Part shown: one piece after another, positions 19,721-27,898 of the stretch | How positions within the stretch are numbered: the first letter of the stretch is position 1 | Layout of the letters: every line of letters begins with the position of its first letter | From: Leptospira ellinghausenii | Lineage (GTDB): Bacteria > Spirochaetota > Leptospiria > Leptospirales > Leptospiraceae | DNA: 64,000 nt | Assembly (NCBI RefSeq): GCF_003114815.1 | Contig: NZ_BFAZ01000006.1 | Coordinates: 186,001-250,000, forward strand | Direction: 5' to 3' | Notes under the pieces: generated by a model | What the model saw: the letters and a program-made list of their open reading frames with translations, nothing else | Databases searched by the model: none | Told to the model about the DNA's origin: nothing | Made by a program: the position numbers and the translations under genes

Positions 19721-20584
19721 ATGAAACGAATTGTAACAATTTTCATTTCTCTACTAATTGTCTCTGTCACACTTCTTTCGAAACCAATTGTGGATAAAGA
19801 TATTTATGCCTCAGTTGTCAATTGGACTGACCAGATCATCGTTTCAAGTGTCAAAGAAACCATTCCCAAAATTGTTTTTGATGAGGATGATCCTGAATTT
19901 TCTGGCAAAAATACAGCAACGAGTCAAGGCAAAGCACATTCCATGGCGCGTAAAAAAGCCAAAGAAAAACTAAAAGTGCGACTGAGCCAACGTTTAGAAT
20001 CTCTTTTGTTCAATGCAGACTATACAATTTTTGAATACACCCAAGTGAACCAACAAGCTAGGTTACGTCTTAATTCTTACATTGGGGCAGAAAAAGAAGA
20101 ATATGATTTTCAATTTGTCAAAAATGTTTTGGAAGCAAAAGCAAGCCTCCCCATCAAAGGGAAAGATGGAATCCTCGCTCACATACCTATTGAATATGGA
20201 ACTGAAAAAGTTCCTGAGTTTAGCGAAGAGATGATCCCTGTAGAATTTTCTGGGCTTGTTGTGGATGCAAGGCATTTGCCAGTCAAACGAGCGTTATTTC
20301 CCAAAATCCAAACTGATCGAGGGCTTGATGTATATTCACCCTTGTATGTAAAAGATGCGTACGCAATTGAAACTGGCTATATCGTTTATAGAGAAGATCA
20401 GAATGGAAAAGCGAATGAGATGAAGGTGGGAAAAAATCCGTATTTTGTGCTGGCTCTTTCCACCGCAGGGAAAAACCAAACTGATTTGATCATCCCCACT
20501 GACGAGGCGGCTAAACTTCTGAGCCACCCCGAAACTCGAAGGAATATTACACGTTGCAGAGTTTTGATTTTAGTTTCTCAGTGA
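19721..20584 (+). CDS. Secreted protein of unknown function, LPP20-like C-terminal pattern
   Basis: 287 residues from ATG 19721. Signal peptide MKRIVTIFISLLIVSVTLLS has no lipobox Cys. A helical segment GKAHSMARKKAKEKLKVRL is followed by a C-terminal domain with FSGLVVDARHLPVKRAL, then VYSPLYVKDAYAIETG, NPYFVLAL and a closing CRVLILVS. I recall this GLVVDAR...P...G..VY pattern from secreted, LPP20-type proteins of spirochaetes and deltaproteobacteria, but the role is unknown. It begins 5 nt after the helicase gene. Its last 38 bp overlap, tail to tail, the leftward TPR gene. Confidence 0.65.
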   Translation: MKRIVTIFISLLIVSVTLLSKPIVDKDIYASVVNWTDQIIVSSVKETIPKIVFDEDDPEFSGKNTATSQGKAHSMARKKAKEKLKVRLSQRLESLLFNADYTIFEYTQVNQQARLRLNSYIGAEKEEYDFQFVKNVLEAKASLPIKGKDGILAHIPIEYGTEKVPEFSEEMIPVEFSGLVVDARHLPVKRALFPKIQTDRGLDVYSPLYVKDAYAIETGYIVYREDQNGKANEMKVGKNPYFVLALSTAGKNQTDLIIPTDEAAKLLSHPETRRNITRCRVLILVSQ

Positions 20585-21350
20585 GAGACAAAAACATTTT
20601 TTCTGCTTTTCCATATTCACCGTTAAACAAATAAGCAAAACCCATATCCTCTAAATCTTTATGACCCAAAGAACCTGATTTTTTTTCTAATTCGGTGATA
20701 TTGCGATAAACGGAATCATACATCTTTCTTTTTTCTTCAAAACTAGGAAGGTTTAGTTTGTTTGGAATGTTTTCAAAGATAAGATTGGCTTCCTTGTGGC
20801 GGTCCAAAAAGAGTAAAGCCATTCCAACCAGTTTATGGATATCAGAATCATTTAAGAGTTTCATGTTATCACGAAACACTCTGATCACTTCATCATATCG
20901 TTTTAAGTAATAACTACAAATTAATTCTTCTTTGATAAAGGAAAGATCGTTCCATTGTTTTTTATAACGAACAATTATGTTTTTTGCATCGTCGTAAGAT
21001 TCAGCTCGAAAATAGATTTTAATCGCAGTTTGTATGATAGAAAAACAAAGAGGATTGCTTTGTGTTTGGAAGTATAGATTTAAGTTTTTACAAGCTTCCC
21101 CGTTTTTTCCCAATTCAAAATTTTGAATGGCATCTACGAGAGGTGCTAAATTGGAAATACCTTTGGGAGCCTGAACCATTGCTCGTCCAGTGAGCTCGTA
21201 AAGTGCTAAATAACTAAGGTGTTGCACATAAAAATTGTCAGGATGGCGTTTTGCAAGCACCACAACATCTTCGTTGGAACCTACCTCATATAAATCCCAA
21301 GCTTCTTTTTCGACTGTTGTAGTTAAAACTTGGGTTGCTTGTTGTGCCAT
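20547..21350 (-). CDS. TPR-repeat protein of unknown function
   Basis: 267 residues, almost all helical, with TPR-like units such as ELICSYYLKRYDEVIRVFRD, ALLFLDRHKEANLIFENI and GFAYLFNGEYGKAEKMFLS. No signal peptide or membrane span is seen, so it is probably a cytoplasmic protein-interaction scaffold. It is followed upstream (59 bp) by asnS on the same strand. Its 3' end overlaps the oppositely directed secreted-protein gene by 38 bp, which would make antisense 3' ends. Confidence 0.75.
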   Translation of the reverse strand: MAQQATQVLTTTVEKEAWDLYEVGSNEDVVVLAKRHPDNFYVQHLSYLALYELTGRAMVQAPKGISNLAPLVDAIQNFELGKNGEACKNLNLYFQTQSNPLCFSIIQTAIKIYFRAESYDDAKNIIVRYKKQWNDLSFIKEELICSYYLKRYDEVIRVFRDNMKLLNDSDIHKLVGMALLFLDRHKEANLIFENIPNKLNLPSFEEKRKMYDSVYRNITELEKKSGSLGHKDLEDMGFAYLFNGEYGKAEKMFLSLTEKLKSKLCNV

Positions 21351-21409
21351 AAGGTACCTCTCTTTCTATTAAAGAATCGGTCTTATGGCATTTTTTCCGT
21401 TAAAAAAAA

Positions 21410-22714
21410 TTATGGTGTTAATCGATAAATCATTCTAGGGAAAGGAATACACTCTCGGATATGAGGTAATCCACAGACCCAAGCAATCACTCGCTCTAGA
21501 CCCATTCCAAAACCTGCGTGGGGGACCGATCCATACTTCCTTAAGTCCAAATACCAGAAATAATCTTCTGGTGGTAGGCCCTCTTCTTTTAGACGTTCCA
21601 CAATTTTATCGTAGGACTCTTCCCTTTCTGACCCTCCTATGATTTCACCAATTCCGTCTGGTGCGATCAAGTCTGCAGAGAGAACGGTCCGTGGGTCATT
21701 TGGATTTTGTTTCATGTAAAAAGCCTTGATGGCCCTTGGAAAATTTTGGATGAAAATCGCTGTACCAAAATGAGTGGTTAAGATTTGTTCCCTTTCTGCA
21801 TTGATGTCTTCCCCCCATTCGATATTTTCTCCCGCATCTTTTAAGATTTGGATGGCATCTCCATATTCCACTCGGGGAAAAGGTTTCTCTAGGGTTTGGA
21901 GGAGTGTCAAAGGGTCTCGTTCGAGGGTCTTAAGATCTTCTTTTGTGCGCTCAATTGTCGTTTTTAAAACTGATTTTACAAATCGTTCTTGTAAGGCCAG
22001 GTTCTCATTCTGCCCAAGGAAGGCAGTTTCTGCTTCCAACATCCAAAATTCGGTTAAGTGGCGTTTGGTTTTACTTTTTTCCGCTCGGAATGTGGGACCA
22101 AAACAATACACCTTGGAGTGAGCAAACGCAGCGGTTTCCAAATACAATTGGCCTGTTTGTGCTAAATACGCTTGGCCTAAATCGAAATATTCGGTGGAAA
22201 ATAAGGTACCCGCTGATTCACCGATAGATCCTGTTAAAATGGGTGTGTCAATAAGCGTATAGCCATCGTTACGGAAAAATTCTCGGATCGCAAATGACAA
22301 TTCAGACCTTACCCTTTGGATGGCAAGTTGCCGTTTGGATCGTAACCACAAATGCCTATGGTTGTGTAGGAAATCAGGTCCATGTTCTTTCGGAGTGATG
22401 GGATAATCGGAAGATGCACCTACAATGGTAAAAGAGGAAAGAGAGAGCTCCTGCCCACCGGGTGCTTTTTCATTTTCCTGCCATTTGCCATTAACGATGA
22501 GCGAAGTTTCTTGGGGTAAACTTTTGATTTGTTTGAAGAGGTCTTCCCCCAGGGATTCCTTTTCGCATACCACTTGTAGGATTTTACCGTTGGTCCTTAG
22601 CTGTAAAAACTGTACATGGTTATTGCCTCGAAGGCCTTGTACCCAACCTTGTAATGGTAGGGATTCGTCTGTCATGGTAGGATGGGATGAATTTGGATCT
22701 AAACTTGGAATCAT
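21410..22714 (-). CDS. asnS: Asparaginyl-tRNA synthetase
   Basis: 434 residues. An OB-fold anticodon-binding domain at the N-terminus (LPLQGWVQGLRGNNHVQFL) is followed by the class II core: motif 2 FGPTFRAEKSKTKRHLTEFW and motif 3 HAGFGMGLERVIAWVCGLP, ending IRECIPFPRMIYR. The FRAE...RHLTEFWMLE and PFPR wording points to AsnRS rather than AspRS. It charges tRNA-Asn with asparagine. The ATG at 22714 or the in-frame ATG 13 codons on may be the start. It is divergent from folD. Confidence 0.93.
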   Translation of the reverse strand: MIPSLDPNSSHPTMTDESLPLQGWVQGLRGNNHVQFLQLRTNGKILQVVCEKESLGEDLFKQIKSLPQETSLIVNGKWQENEKAPGGQELSLSSFTIVGASSDYPITPKEHGPDFLHNHRHLWLRSKRQLAIQRVRSELSFAIREFFRNDGYTLIDTPILTGSIGESAGTLFSTEYFDLGQAYLAQTGQLYLETAAFAHSKVYCFGPTFRAEKSKTKRHLTEFWMLEAETAFLGQNENLALQERFVKSVLKTTIERTKEDLKTLERDPLTLLQTLEKPFPRVEYGDAIQILKDAGENIEWGEDINAEREQILTTHFGTAIFIQNFPRAIKAFYMKQNPNDPRTVLSADLIAPDGIGEIIGGSEREESYDKIVERLKEEGLPPEDYFWYLDLRKYGSVPHAGFGMGLERVIAWVCGLPHIRECIPFPRMIYRLTP

Positions 22715-22769
22715 GGATGGTTTTTTCTGTTTGCCAGTTCAATTTTCTCTGAAATTTTGAACTTACAGA

Positions 22770-23645
22770 ATGAAATCTAGCATCCTATTAGACGGTAAAG
22801 CGATTTCCGAAAAAATCCGAAATCGAATCCAAGAAACATTAGCAAAAGCGAAAGCGGAAGGTAAGGGAATTCCTACACTTGCCACCATCCTTGTTGGGAA
22901 TAACCCTGCATCGGAAACCTATGTCAATATGAAGGTCAAAGCCTGTGAAAAAGTAGGAATGAATTCACGATACATTCGTTTGAAAGAGGAGACTACCACC
23001 GAAGAACTCTTAGTCGAAATTCGTAAATTAAATTCTGATCCATCTATCAACGGGATTTTGTTACAACACCCGGTTCCGCATCAAATTGATGAACGTAAGG
23101 CTTTTGATGAAATTGCATTAGAAAAAGATGTAGATGGTGTGACAACGGTTTCCTTTGGAAATTTGTCTATGAATAGTGAGGCTTACTTTCCGTGCACTCC
23201 GTACGGTATGGTTTTACTTTTGCAAGAATATGGAATTGATGTCACTGGGAAACATGCTGTGGTTGTAGGAAGATCACCAATTTTAGGGAAACCTATGGCG
23301 ATCATGTTAACTAATTTGAACGCTACTGTCACCCTTTGCCATTCCAAAACGAAAAATTTACCCGATCTGGTCAAACAAGCAGACATCATTGTAGGTGCTG
23401 TGGGTAAACCTGAATTTATCAAAGCAGATTGGATCAAAGATGGTGCAGTGATTTTGGATGCTGGGTATAACGTAGGTAATGTGGGAGATATCGAAGTTTC
23501 AAAAGCAAAAGATAAGTCTTCCTACTACACTCCTGTTCCCGGTGGTGTAGGCCCTATGACCATTTCAGTTCTTCTTTTACAGACTATGTATAGTTTTTTA
23601 GGTCAATTTTCTCCTAAGTTGGATTCTCATGCCACAAACCGTTAG
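22770..23645 (+). CDS. folD: Bifunctional methylenetetrahydrofolate dehydrogenase/cyclohydrolase
   Basis: 291 residues. Family blocks are present: LATILVGNNPASETYVNMK with catalytic Lys in the KxxxC helix (VNMKVKACEKVG), GILLQHPVPHQID, EKDVDGVT, PCTPYGMVLLL, the NADP site GKHAVVVGRSPILGKPM and PVPGGVGPMTISVLL. It interconverts 5,10-methylene-THF and 10-formyl-THF in one-carbon metabolism, supplying purine, thymidylate and methionine synthesis. It heads a rightward chain of five overlapping genes; its end overlaps the next gene by 17 bp. Confidence 0.96.
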   Translation: MKSSILLDGKAISEKIRNRIQETLAKAKAEGKGIPTLATILVGNNPASETYVNMKVKACEKVGMNSRYIRLKEETTTEELLVEIRKLNSDPSINGILLQHPVPHQIDERKAFDEIALEKDVDGVTTVSFGNLSMNSEAYFPCTPYGMVLLLQEYGIDVTGKHAVVVGRSPILGKPMAIMLTNLNATVTLCHSKTKNLPDLVKQADIIVGAVGKPEFIKADWIKDGAVILDAGYNVGNVGDIEVSKAKDKSSYYTPVPGGVGPMTISVLLLQTMYSFLGQFSPKLDSHATNR

Positions 23646-24597
23646 TTTTGACGAATGTTTTCAAACAATTCCAAAACTAGATCCACCAAGTGATTTAGAT
23701 AGTTTTTGGAAGTCAGGGATAGGTGAACTCAAAAAAGTTCCGATCAAAGCTACTTATAAAACAGTTTTAAAGGGTTCTTTCATCTGGGAATCTTTGAATG
23801 ATATCAGTTTTCAAAGTATCGACAATCATGTGTTACATGGAAAACTAGCAATTCCAAGAAAACGTGGGGATCGTCCTGTTGTTGTGTATTTTCACGATTA
23901 CCTTGCGATACCAGAGGAAATCCAAAAAGGATATTCTGATTTGGGTGTTGCCCAACTTCACATCACATTACGTGGACATGGTGAAGAAATGATCCAAATA
24001 CCAATAGATCCGGCAACTGGTAAATCACCAGTTGGATGGACTCCCAATTATTTTGCCCATGGCCTTGACCAAAAAGAAGAGTTTTATATGAGAAAACTCT
24101 ATTTAGATGTGATACGTACCATTGAATTTCTAAGGCTTTCTGATGGAATCGATGGTGATCAAATCATTCTCCATGGAAAATCTTTAGGTTCCGCCTTGGC
24201 AGTATTTGGTGCAGCATATTCTGATCGAATAAAAGGACTTATTTTAGAAACACCTTCTTTTTGTTATATTGATAAGGATCAAATGTCCTTAAAAGGAAAC
24301 CCTTGGGTTCGTGAACTCACTCCATTTTTTGAGAAACGAGCCACTAAAAAAATAGATTACAAAAAAGAATTATCATATTTTGATGCGATGAATTTTGCTA
24401 AAAAGATAAAAATTCCTGCCCTATTTTCTTGTGGAATGGAAGACCAAATCTCTCATCCAAAATCAACATTTGCACTATTCAATCATATGAATTGTGATAA
24501 AAGAATGCAGTTATATCCAACAGAAGGAAACGAAGCTGGAAAAGAAAAACAACCACAAGCGAATTTAGAATTCGTTAAAGAAATTTTTGCCCTATGA
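23629..24597 (+). CDS. AXE1/acetyl-xylan-esterase-like alpha/beta hydrolase with altered triad
   Basis: 322 residues of the AXE1 (cephalosporin-C deacetylase, acetyl xylan esterase) fold: N-terminal DLDSFWKSGIGEL, RGDRPVVVYFHDY, nucleophile elbow LHGKSLGSALAVFG and acid loop CGMEDQISHPKST. The place of the catalytic His (family YxxFGHE) reads YPTEGNE, with Asn301 (AAC at 24529-24531). Ser and Asp are kept. Deacetylase activity is therefore doubtful. It overlaps folD by 17 bp and cysS by 4 bp. No signal peptide, so cytoplasmic. Confidence 0.75.
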   Translation: MPQTVSFDECFQTIPKLDPPSDLDSFWKSGIGELKKVPIKATYKTVLKGSFIWESLNDISFQSIDNHVLHGKLAIPRKRGDRPVVVYFHDYLAIPEEIQKGYSDLGVAQLHITLRGHGEEMIQIPIDPATGKSPVGWTPNYFAHGLDQKEEFYMRKLYLDVIRTIEFLRLSDGIDGDQIILHGKSLGSALAVFGAAYSDRIKGLILETPSFCYIDKDQMSLKGNPWVRELTPFFEKRATKKIDYKKELSYFDAMNFAKKIKIPALFSCGMEDQISHPKSTFALFNHMNCDKRMQLYPTEGNEAGKEKQPQANLEFVKEIFAL

Positions 24598-26051
24598 GTT
24601 TGATTCCCTTTGTCTTTTTAAACACAAAATCAGGTAAAAAAGAACCTTTTGCACCCAAGAATCCTAATTTAGTTTCTATCTATTCATGTGGACCAACTGT
24701 TTATAATTTTGCTCATATAGGGAATATAAGATCTTTTTTATTCGTAGATATTTTGCGCCGTTCCCTTCTGTTAGGTGGCTATAAATTAAACCAGTCAATG
24801 AATATCACTGACATTGATGATAAAATCATTAATGAATCTATAAAACGTAACATTAGTGTGGAAGAGTTTACTAAACCTTGGACTGAAGCGTTTTTTAAAG
24901 ATCTATCAACATTACACGTTCAAACCTTGGAACACTATCCCAAAGCGACAGAATCCATTGAGGATATGGTGTCCCTTGTCGAAACTTTACAATCGAATGG
25001 GTTAGTCTACGAACGTGAGGGAAATGTATATTTTTCCATACAGAAATTCAATCGTTATGGTGAATTATCTAAAATTGATGTTTCTGGAATGAAGTCAGGT
25101 GTTCGTTACGATGCTGATGAATACGAGAAAGACGATGTGAGAGATTTTGTATTGTGGAAAAACCAGAAAACGAAAGATGAAAAATGTTGGCATACTCGTT
25201 TAGGTACGGGCAGACCAGGTTGGCATCTAGAATGTTCTGCCATGATTCGCAAAATTTATGGTTCGGGGATTGACATTCATACCGGTGGTATTGATTTACT
25301 TTTCCCTCACCATGAAAATGAATTCGCACAAACAACAGGTGCATATCCAAATGAGGAATTTGTAGGAACTTGGCTTCACTGCGAACATTTATTAGTTGAT
25401 GGTGAAAAGATGTCAAAGAGTAAGGGAAATTTTTATACCTTACGAGATATTCTAGAAAAAGGTTATGAGCCAAAAATAATTCGTTTTCATTTAATATCAG
25501 CTCATTATAGAAGTAAGTTGAATTTTTCTTTGACCAAATTGGAAGAATCGAAAGTATCTTTAGACAGAATTCAAAACACAATCTTTCGATTATTGGATAC
25601 TGGCTCATTATGGAATTTGATTCCAGATGATGGAGAAAATTTAGTTTTTTCCCTACCAGAACTAACCAAACTCAATGATAATTTTTTAAATGCATTAGCA
25701 GATGATCTCAATGTTCCCAAGGCACTTGCGATTCTTCATGAACTTGTGCGAATCGTAAACCAAACACTAGACCAGACTAAAATAGAAAATGTAAATCTTT
25801 TTTATGAAGAGGCACTTCGTTTGTTTTTTAAAATGAACGAACTATTTGCGGTATTTTCATTTGAAAAACCAAAGGCAAATTTGGATGGAATTTCCGAAGA
25901 ATGGATTTTGGAACAAATATCAAATCGAAAATTAGCTAAACAGAATAAAGATTTTGTTACTGCAGACAATATACGAAAAGAGTTGGAAAACAAAGGCATC
26001 CTTCTCGCTGACACAAAAGAAGGAATCACAACATGGAAAAAAGCCCCGTAG
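24594..26051 (+). CDS. cysS: Cysteinyl-tRNA synthetase
   Basis: 485 residues. Class I motifs are clear: the zinc-binding SCGPTVYNFAHIGNIRS with the HIGH-type AHIG, WHLECSAM and HTGGIDLLFPHHENE for zinc and cysteine selection, and KMSKSKGNF. The end RKELENKGILLADTKEG is the usual CysRS C-terminus. It attaches cysteine to tRNA-Cys. The ATG overlaps the AXE1-like stop by 4 bp, and the next gene overlaps its end by 19 bp. Confidence 0.97.
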   Translation: MSLIPFVFLNTKSGKKEPFAPKNPNLVSIYSCGPTVYNFAHIGNIRSFLFVDILRRSLLLGGYKLNQSMNITDIDDKIINESIKRNISVEEFTKPWTEAFFKDLSTLHVQTLEHYPKATESIEDMVSLVETLQSNGLVYEREGNVYFSIQKFNRYGELSKIDVSGMKSGVRYDADEYEKDDVRDFVLWKNQKTKDEKCWHTRLGTGRPGWHLECSAMIRKIYGSGIDIHTGGIDLLFPHHENEFAQTTGAYPNEEFVGTWLHCEHLLVDGEKMSKSKGNFYTLRDILEKGYEPKIIRFHLISAHYRSKLNFSLTKLEESKVSLDRIQNTIFRLLDTGSLWNLIPDDGENLVFSLPELTKLNDNFLNALADDLNVPKALAILHELVRIVNQTLDQTKIENVNLFYEEALRLFFKMNELFAVFSFEKPKANLDGISEEWILEQISNRKLAKQNKDFVTADNIRKELENKGILLADTKEGITTWKKAP

Positions 26052-26806
26052 AAATACTTTTTGGGAAACGGAATTTTTTTGAATTTTTAGAATCACTGGA
26101 ACAAATGGCTCCGGAACGAGGCATTAAAACCATTCGAGAAGTCATTGTCAAAGATGGAATTGGAAATGAAGAAAAACATAGGATTAAGTCTTATTTACCC
26201 AATTCTGTAAAGTTCACAACTGTCTCTAGCAGGGAATTAGATCGAATAGCCCAAGATAAAAATCACCAAGGGTATGTGATCATTCGTACAAAACAAAAAT
26301 CGTTTACATCACTTGGTTTTGAACAATTTAAACAAAACATTCAACCAAACGAAGGGCCAATTTTAATTTTGGATCGTATACAGGACCCAGGCAATTTGGG
26401 TAACCTCTTACGTACAGCTGAATGTATGGGAGTAAAACATGTGTTAATGTCTGATAGGGACACGTCCCCTATTACTCCTGTTGTTGAAAAAGTATCTGCA
26501 GGTGCAATTCACCATATTCAGATTTATAGAGTCGCGAATTTAAAACACGGAATAGAATTTCTTAAAAAAAATGAGTATTGGATCCTTGCCACTGATGAAG
26601 AAGGGGAAGAAGAGATCTGGGAAAATTTACCTGATGTTTCCCAAATGGCTGTAATCATGGGGAATGAAGGAGAAGGTGTCAAAAGAATTTTACTTGAAGA
26701 TGCAGATTATGTAGCTAGGATTCCTTTATATGGTGCGGTTACTTCGCTCAACGTGGTAGTTGCTTGTGGAATTACTTTGGATAGGCTACATCATGTTTCG
26801 CAATAA
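26033..26806 (+). CDS. SpoU/TrmH-family RNA 2'-O-methyltransferase (RlmB-like)
   Basis: 257 residues. The N-terminal substrate-binding domain begins with VEILFGKRNFFEFLE. The SPOUT core has motif 1 LDRIQDPGNLGNLLRTAECMG, motif 2 VIMGNEGEGV and motif 3 AVTSLNVVVACGITL, all typical of 2'-O-ribose methyltransferases using SAM. RlmB of 23S rRNA is the closest guess; a tRNA target cannot be excluded. Start overlaps cysS by 19 bp. The cysS-trmH/rlmB pair is common in bacteria. Confidence 0.88.
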   Translation: MEKSPVEILFGKRNFFEFLESLEQMAPERGIKTIREVIVKDGIGNEEKHRIKSYLPNSVKFTTVSSRELDRIAQDKNHQGYVIIRTKQKSFTSLGFEQFKQNIQPNEGPILILDRIQDPGNLGNLLRTAECMGVKHVLMSDRDTSPITPVVEKVSAGAIHHIQIYRVANLKHGIEFLKKNEYWILATDEEGEEEIWENLPDVSQMAVIMGNEGEGVKRILLEDADYVARIPLYGAVTSLNVVVACGITLDRLHHVSQ

Positions 26807-27890
26807 GCGAATCATAGGATTTTTTTTATTTTTCATTTTCTCAATCATCACATTTCAATCTTGTTTATATGATTTTTATAGGAAAGAATTTGTTTCCGAA
26901 AAAGACAAAAACGAAGAAGCATTGTTACTTGCTTTTCTTGGACTTCTACCTAATCCCAATCAAAAATTATTTGGTTTTATTCCCGGAACTTCCAGAAATT
27001 TAGCAAATTCTCAATTTGTATCCGTTGACTGGTTTCCTAAAGCCAATGCTAAAAAAATTATTTTTGTTCATGGTTGGAATCCAGCAGAAAGAGATTCTGA
27101 TCCAATTACAAACGATGAAAAGAAAATTCAAAATATAAAGAATACGTTCTCTAATGGACTCATTCATTACCAAGAAGGAAGGGATTCTGCAAAATCAGAA
27201 TTTGATTTGTACGTATATACCTATAGAACTTCAAACAGTATTTTAGTGAATGGTAGACAGTTTTATGCCACTTTACGTGCAAGTTTTGTTGATACCGATT
27301 CCGTTTATATTGTAGCTCATTCCATGGGTGGACTTGTCACTCGAGTTGCACTTGCAAAGGAAACAGGAGATTTACCTTTTATACGTTTAGTCGTAACACT
27401 TGCCAGTCCGCAATACGGATCACCATTTGCGACTAATAATTTCTTGGGTTCGAATCCCTTTGTAAATGAACTAGGGAATTATTTAGTCAACACTCAAGGT
27501 GGGCAGGAACTTGCTTATACAAATCAAGGCAATTTACAACCAGCATTGAATGGAGCCACAAATCTTGTGTTAGATGCTTTGAATGATTCTTATCTTAAGT
27601 CAGGTTTTAATAGTAAGTTTATTAGTTTTGCAGGGGTCTTAAGTAGCTGTAGTGTTGGCGAAACATTTTACTATAACACAGGATGTACCCTACTATCCAA
27701 TGCTGGATTTACTCAATCGGACGGTATCGTCCCTGTCAATAGCGCAAGGATTGGTAACCTAAGTAACAAACAAATCAACGTAACGGACTGTGATCATTCC
27801 ATGATGGCTTTCCAGACAATCAATGTAGATGACACAAAAAGCCGAAATTTATTTTCGCAAGTGATCACTGAGATTCGTAATCACCCATAA
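26793..27890 (+). CDS. Putative lipase/esterase lipoprotein
   Basis: 365 residues from ATG 26793. The signal peptide ends SIITFQSC, so Cys24 may be lipid-modified. The alpha/beta-hydrolase core has KIIFVHGWNPAERDSD (oxyanion loop), nucleophile elbow VAHSMGGLVTRVAL and a late DCDHSMM that may hold the histidine. It resembles triacylglycerol lipases and PGAP1-like esterases and probably acts at the envelope on lipids or esters. It overlaps the methyltransferase gene by 14 bp and is the last gene of the folD chain. Confidence 0.75.
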   Translation: MFRNKRIIGFFLFFIFSIITFQSCLYDFYRKEFVSEKDKNEEALLLAFLGLLPNPNQKLFGFIPGTSRNLANSQFVSVDWFPKANAKKIIFVHGWNPAERDSDPITNDEKKIQNIKNTFSNGLIHYQEGRDSAKSEFDLYVYTYRTSNSILVNGRQFYATLRASFVDTDSVYIVAHSMGGLVTRVALAKETGDLPFIRLVVTLASPQYGSPFATNNFLGSNPFVNELGNYLVNTQGGQELAYTNQGNLQPALNGATNLVLDALNDSYLKSGFNSKFISFAGVLSSCSVGETFYYNTGCTLLSNAGFTQSDGIVPVNSARIGNLSNKQINVTDCDHSMMAFQTINVDDTKSRNLFSQVITEIRNHP

Positions 27891-27898
27891 AGAAATTT

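Noticed and set aside
22737..22762. GTTCAA-N14-TTGAAC repeat between asnS and folD, considered as an operator
   Set aside because: Only 6 bp per arm in AT-rich sequence with no known matching regulator; it could be chance.
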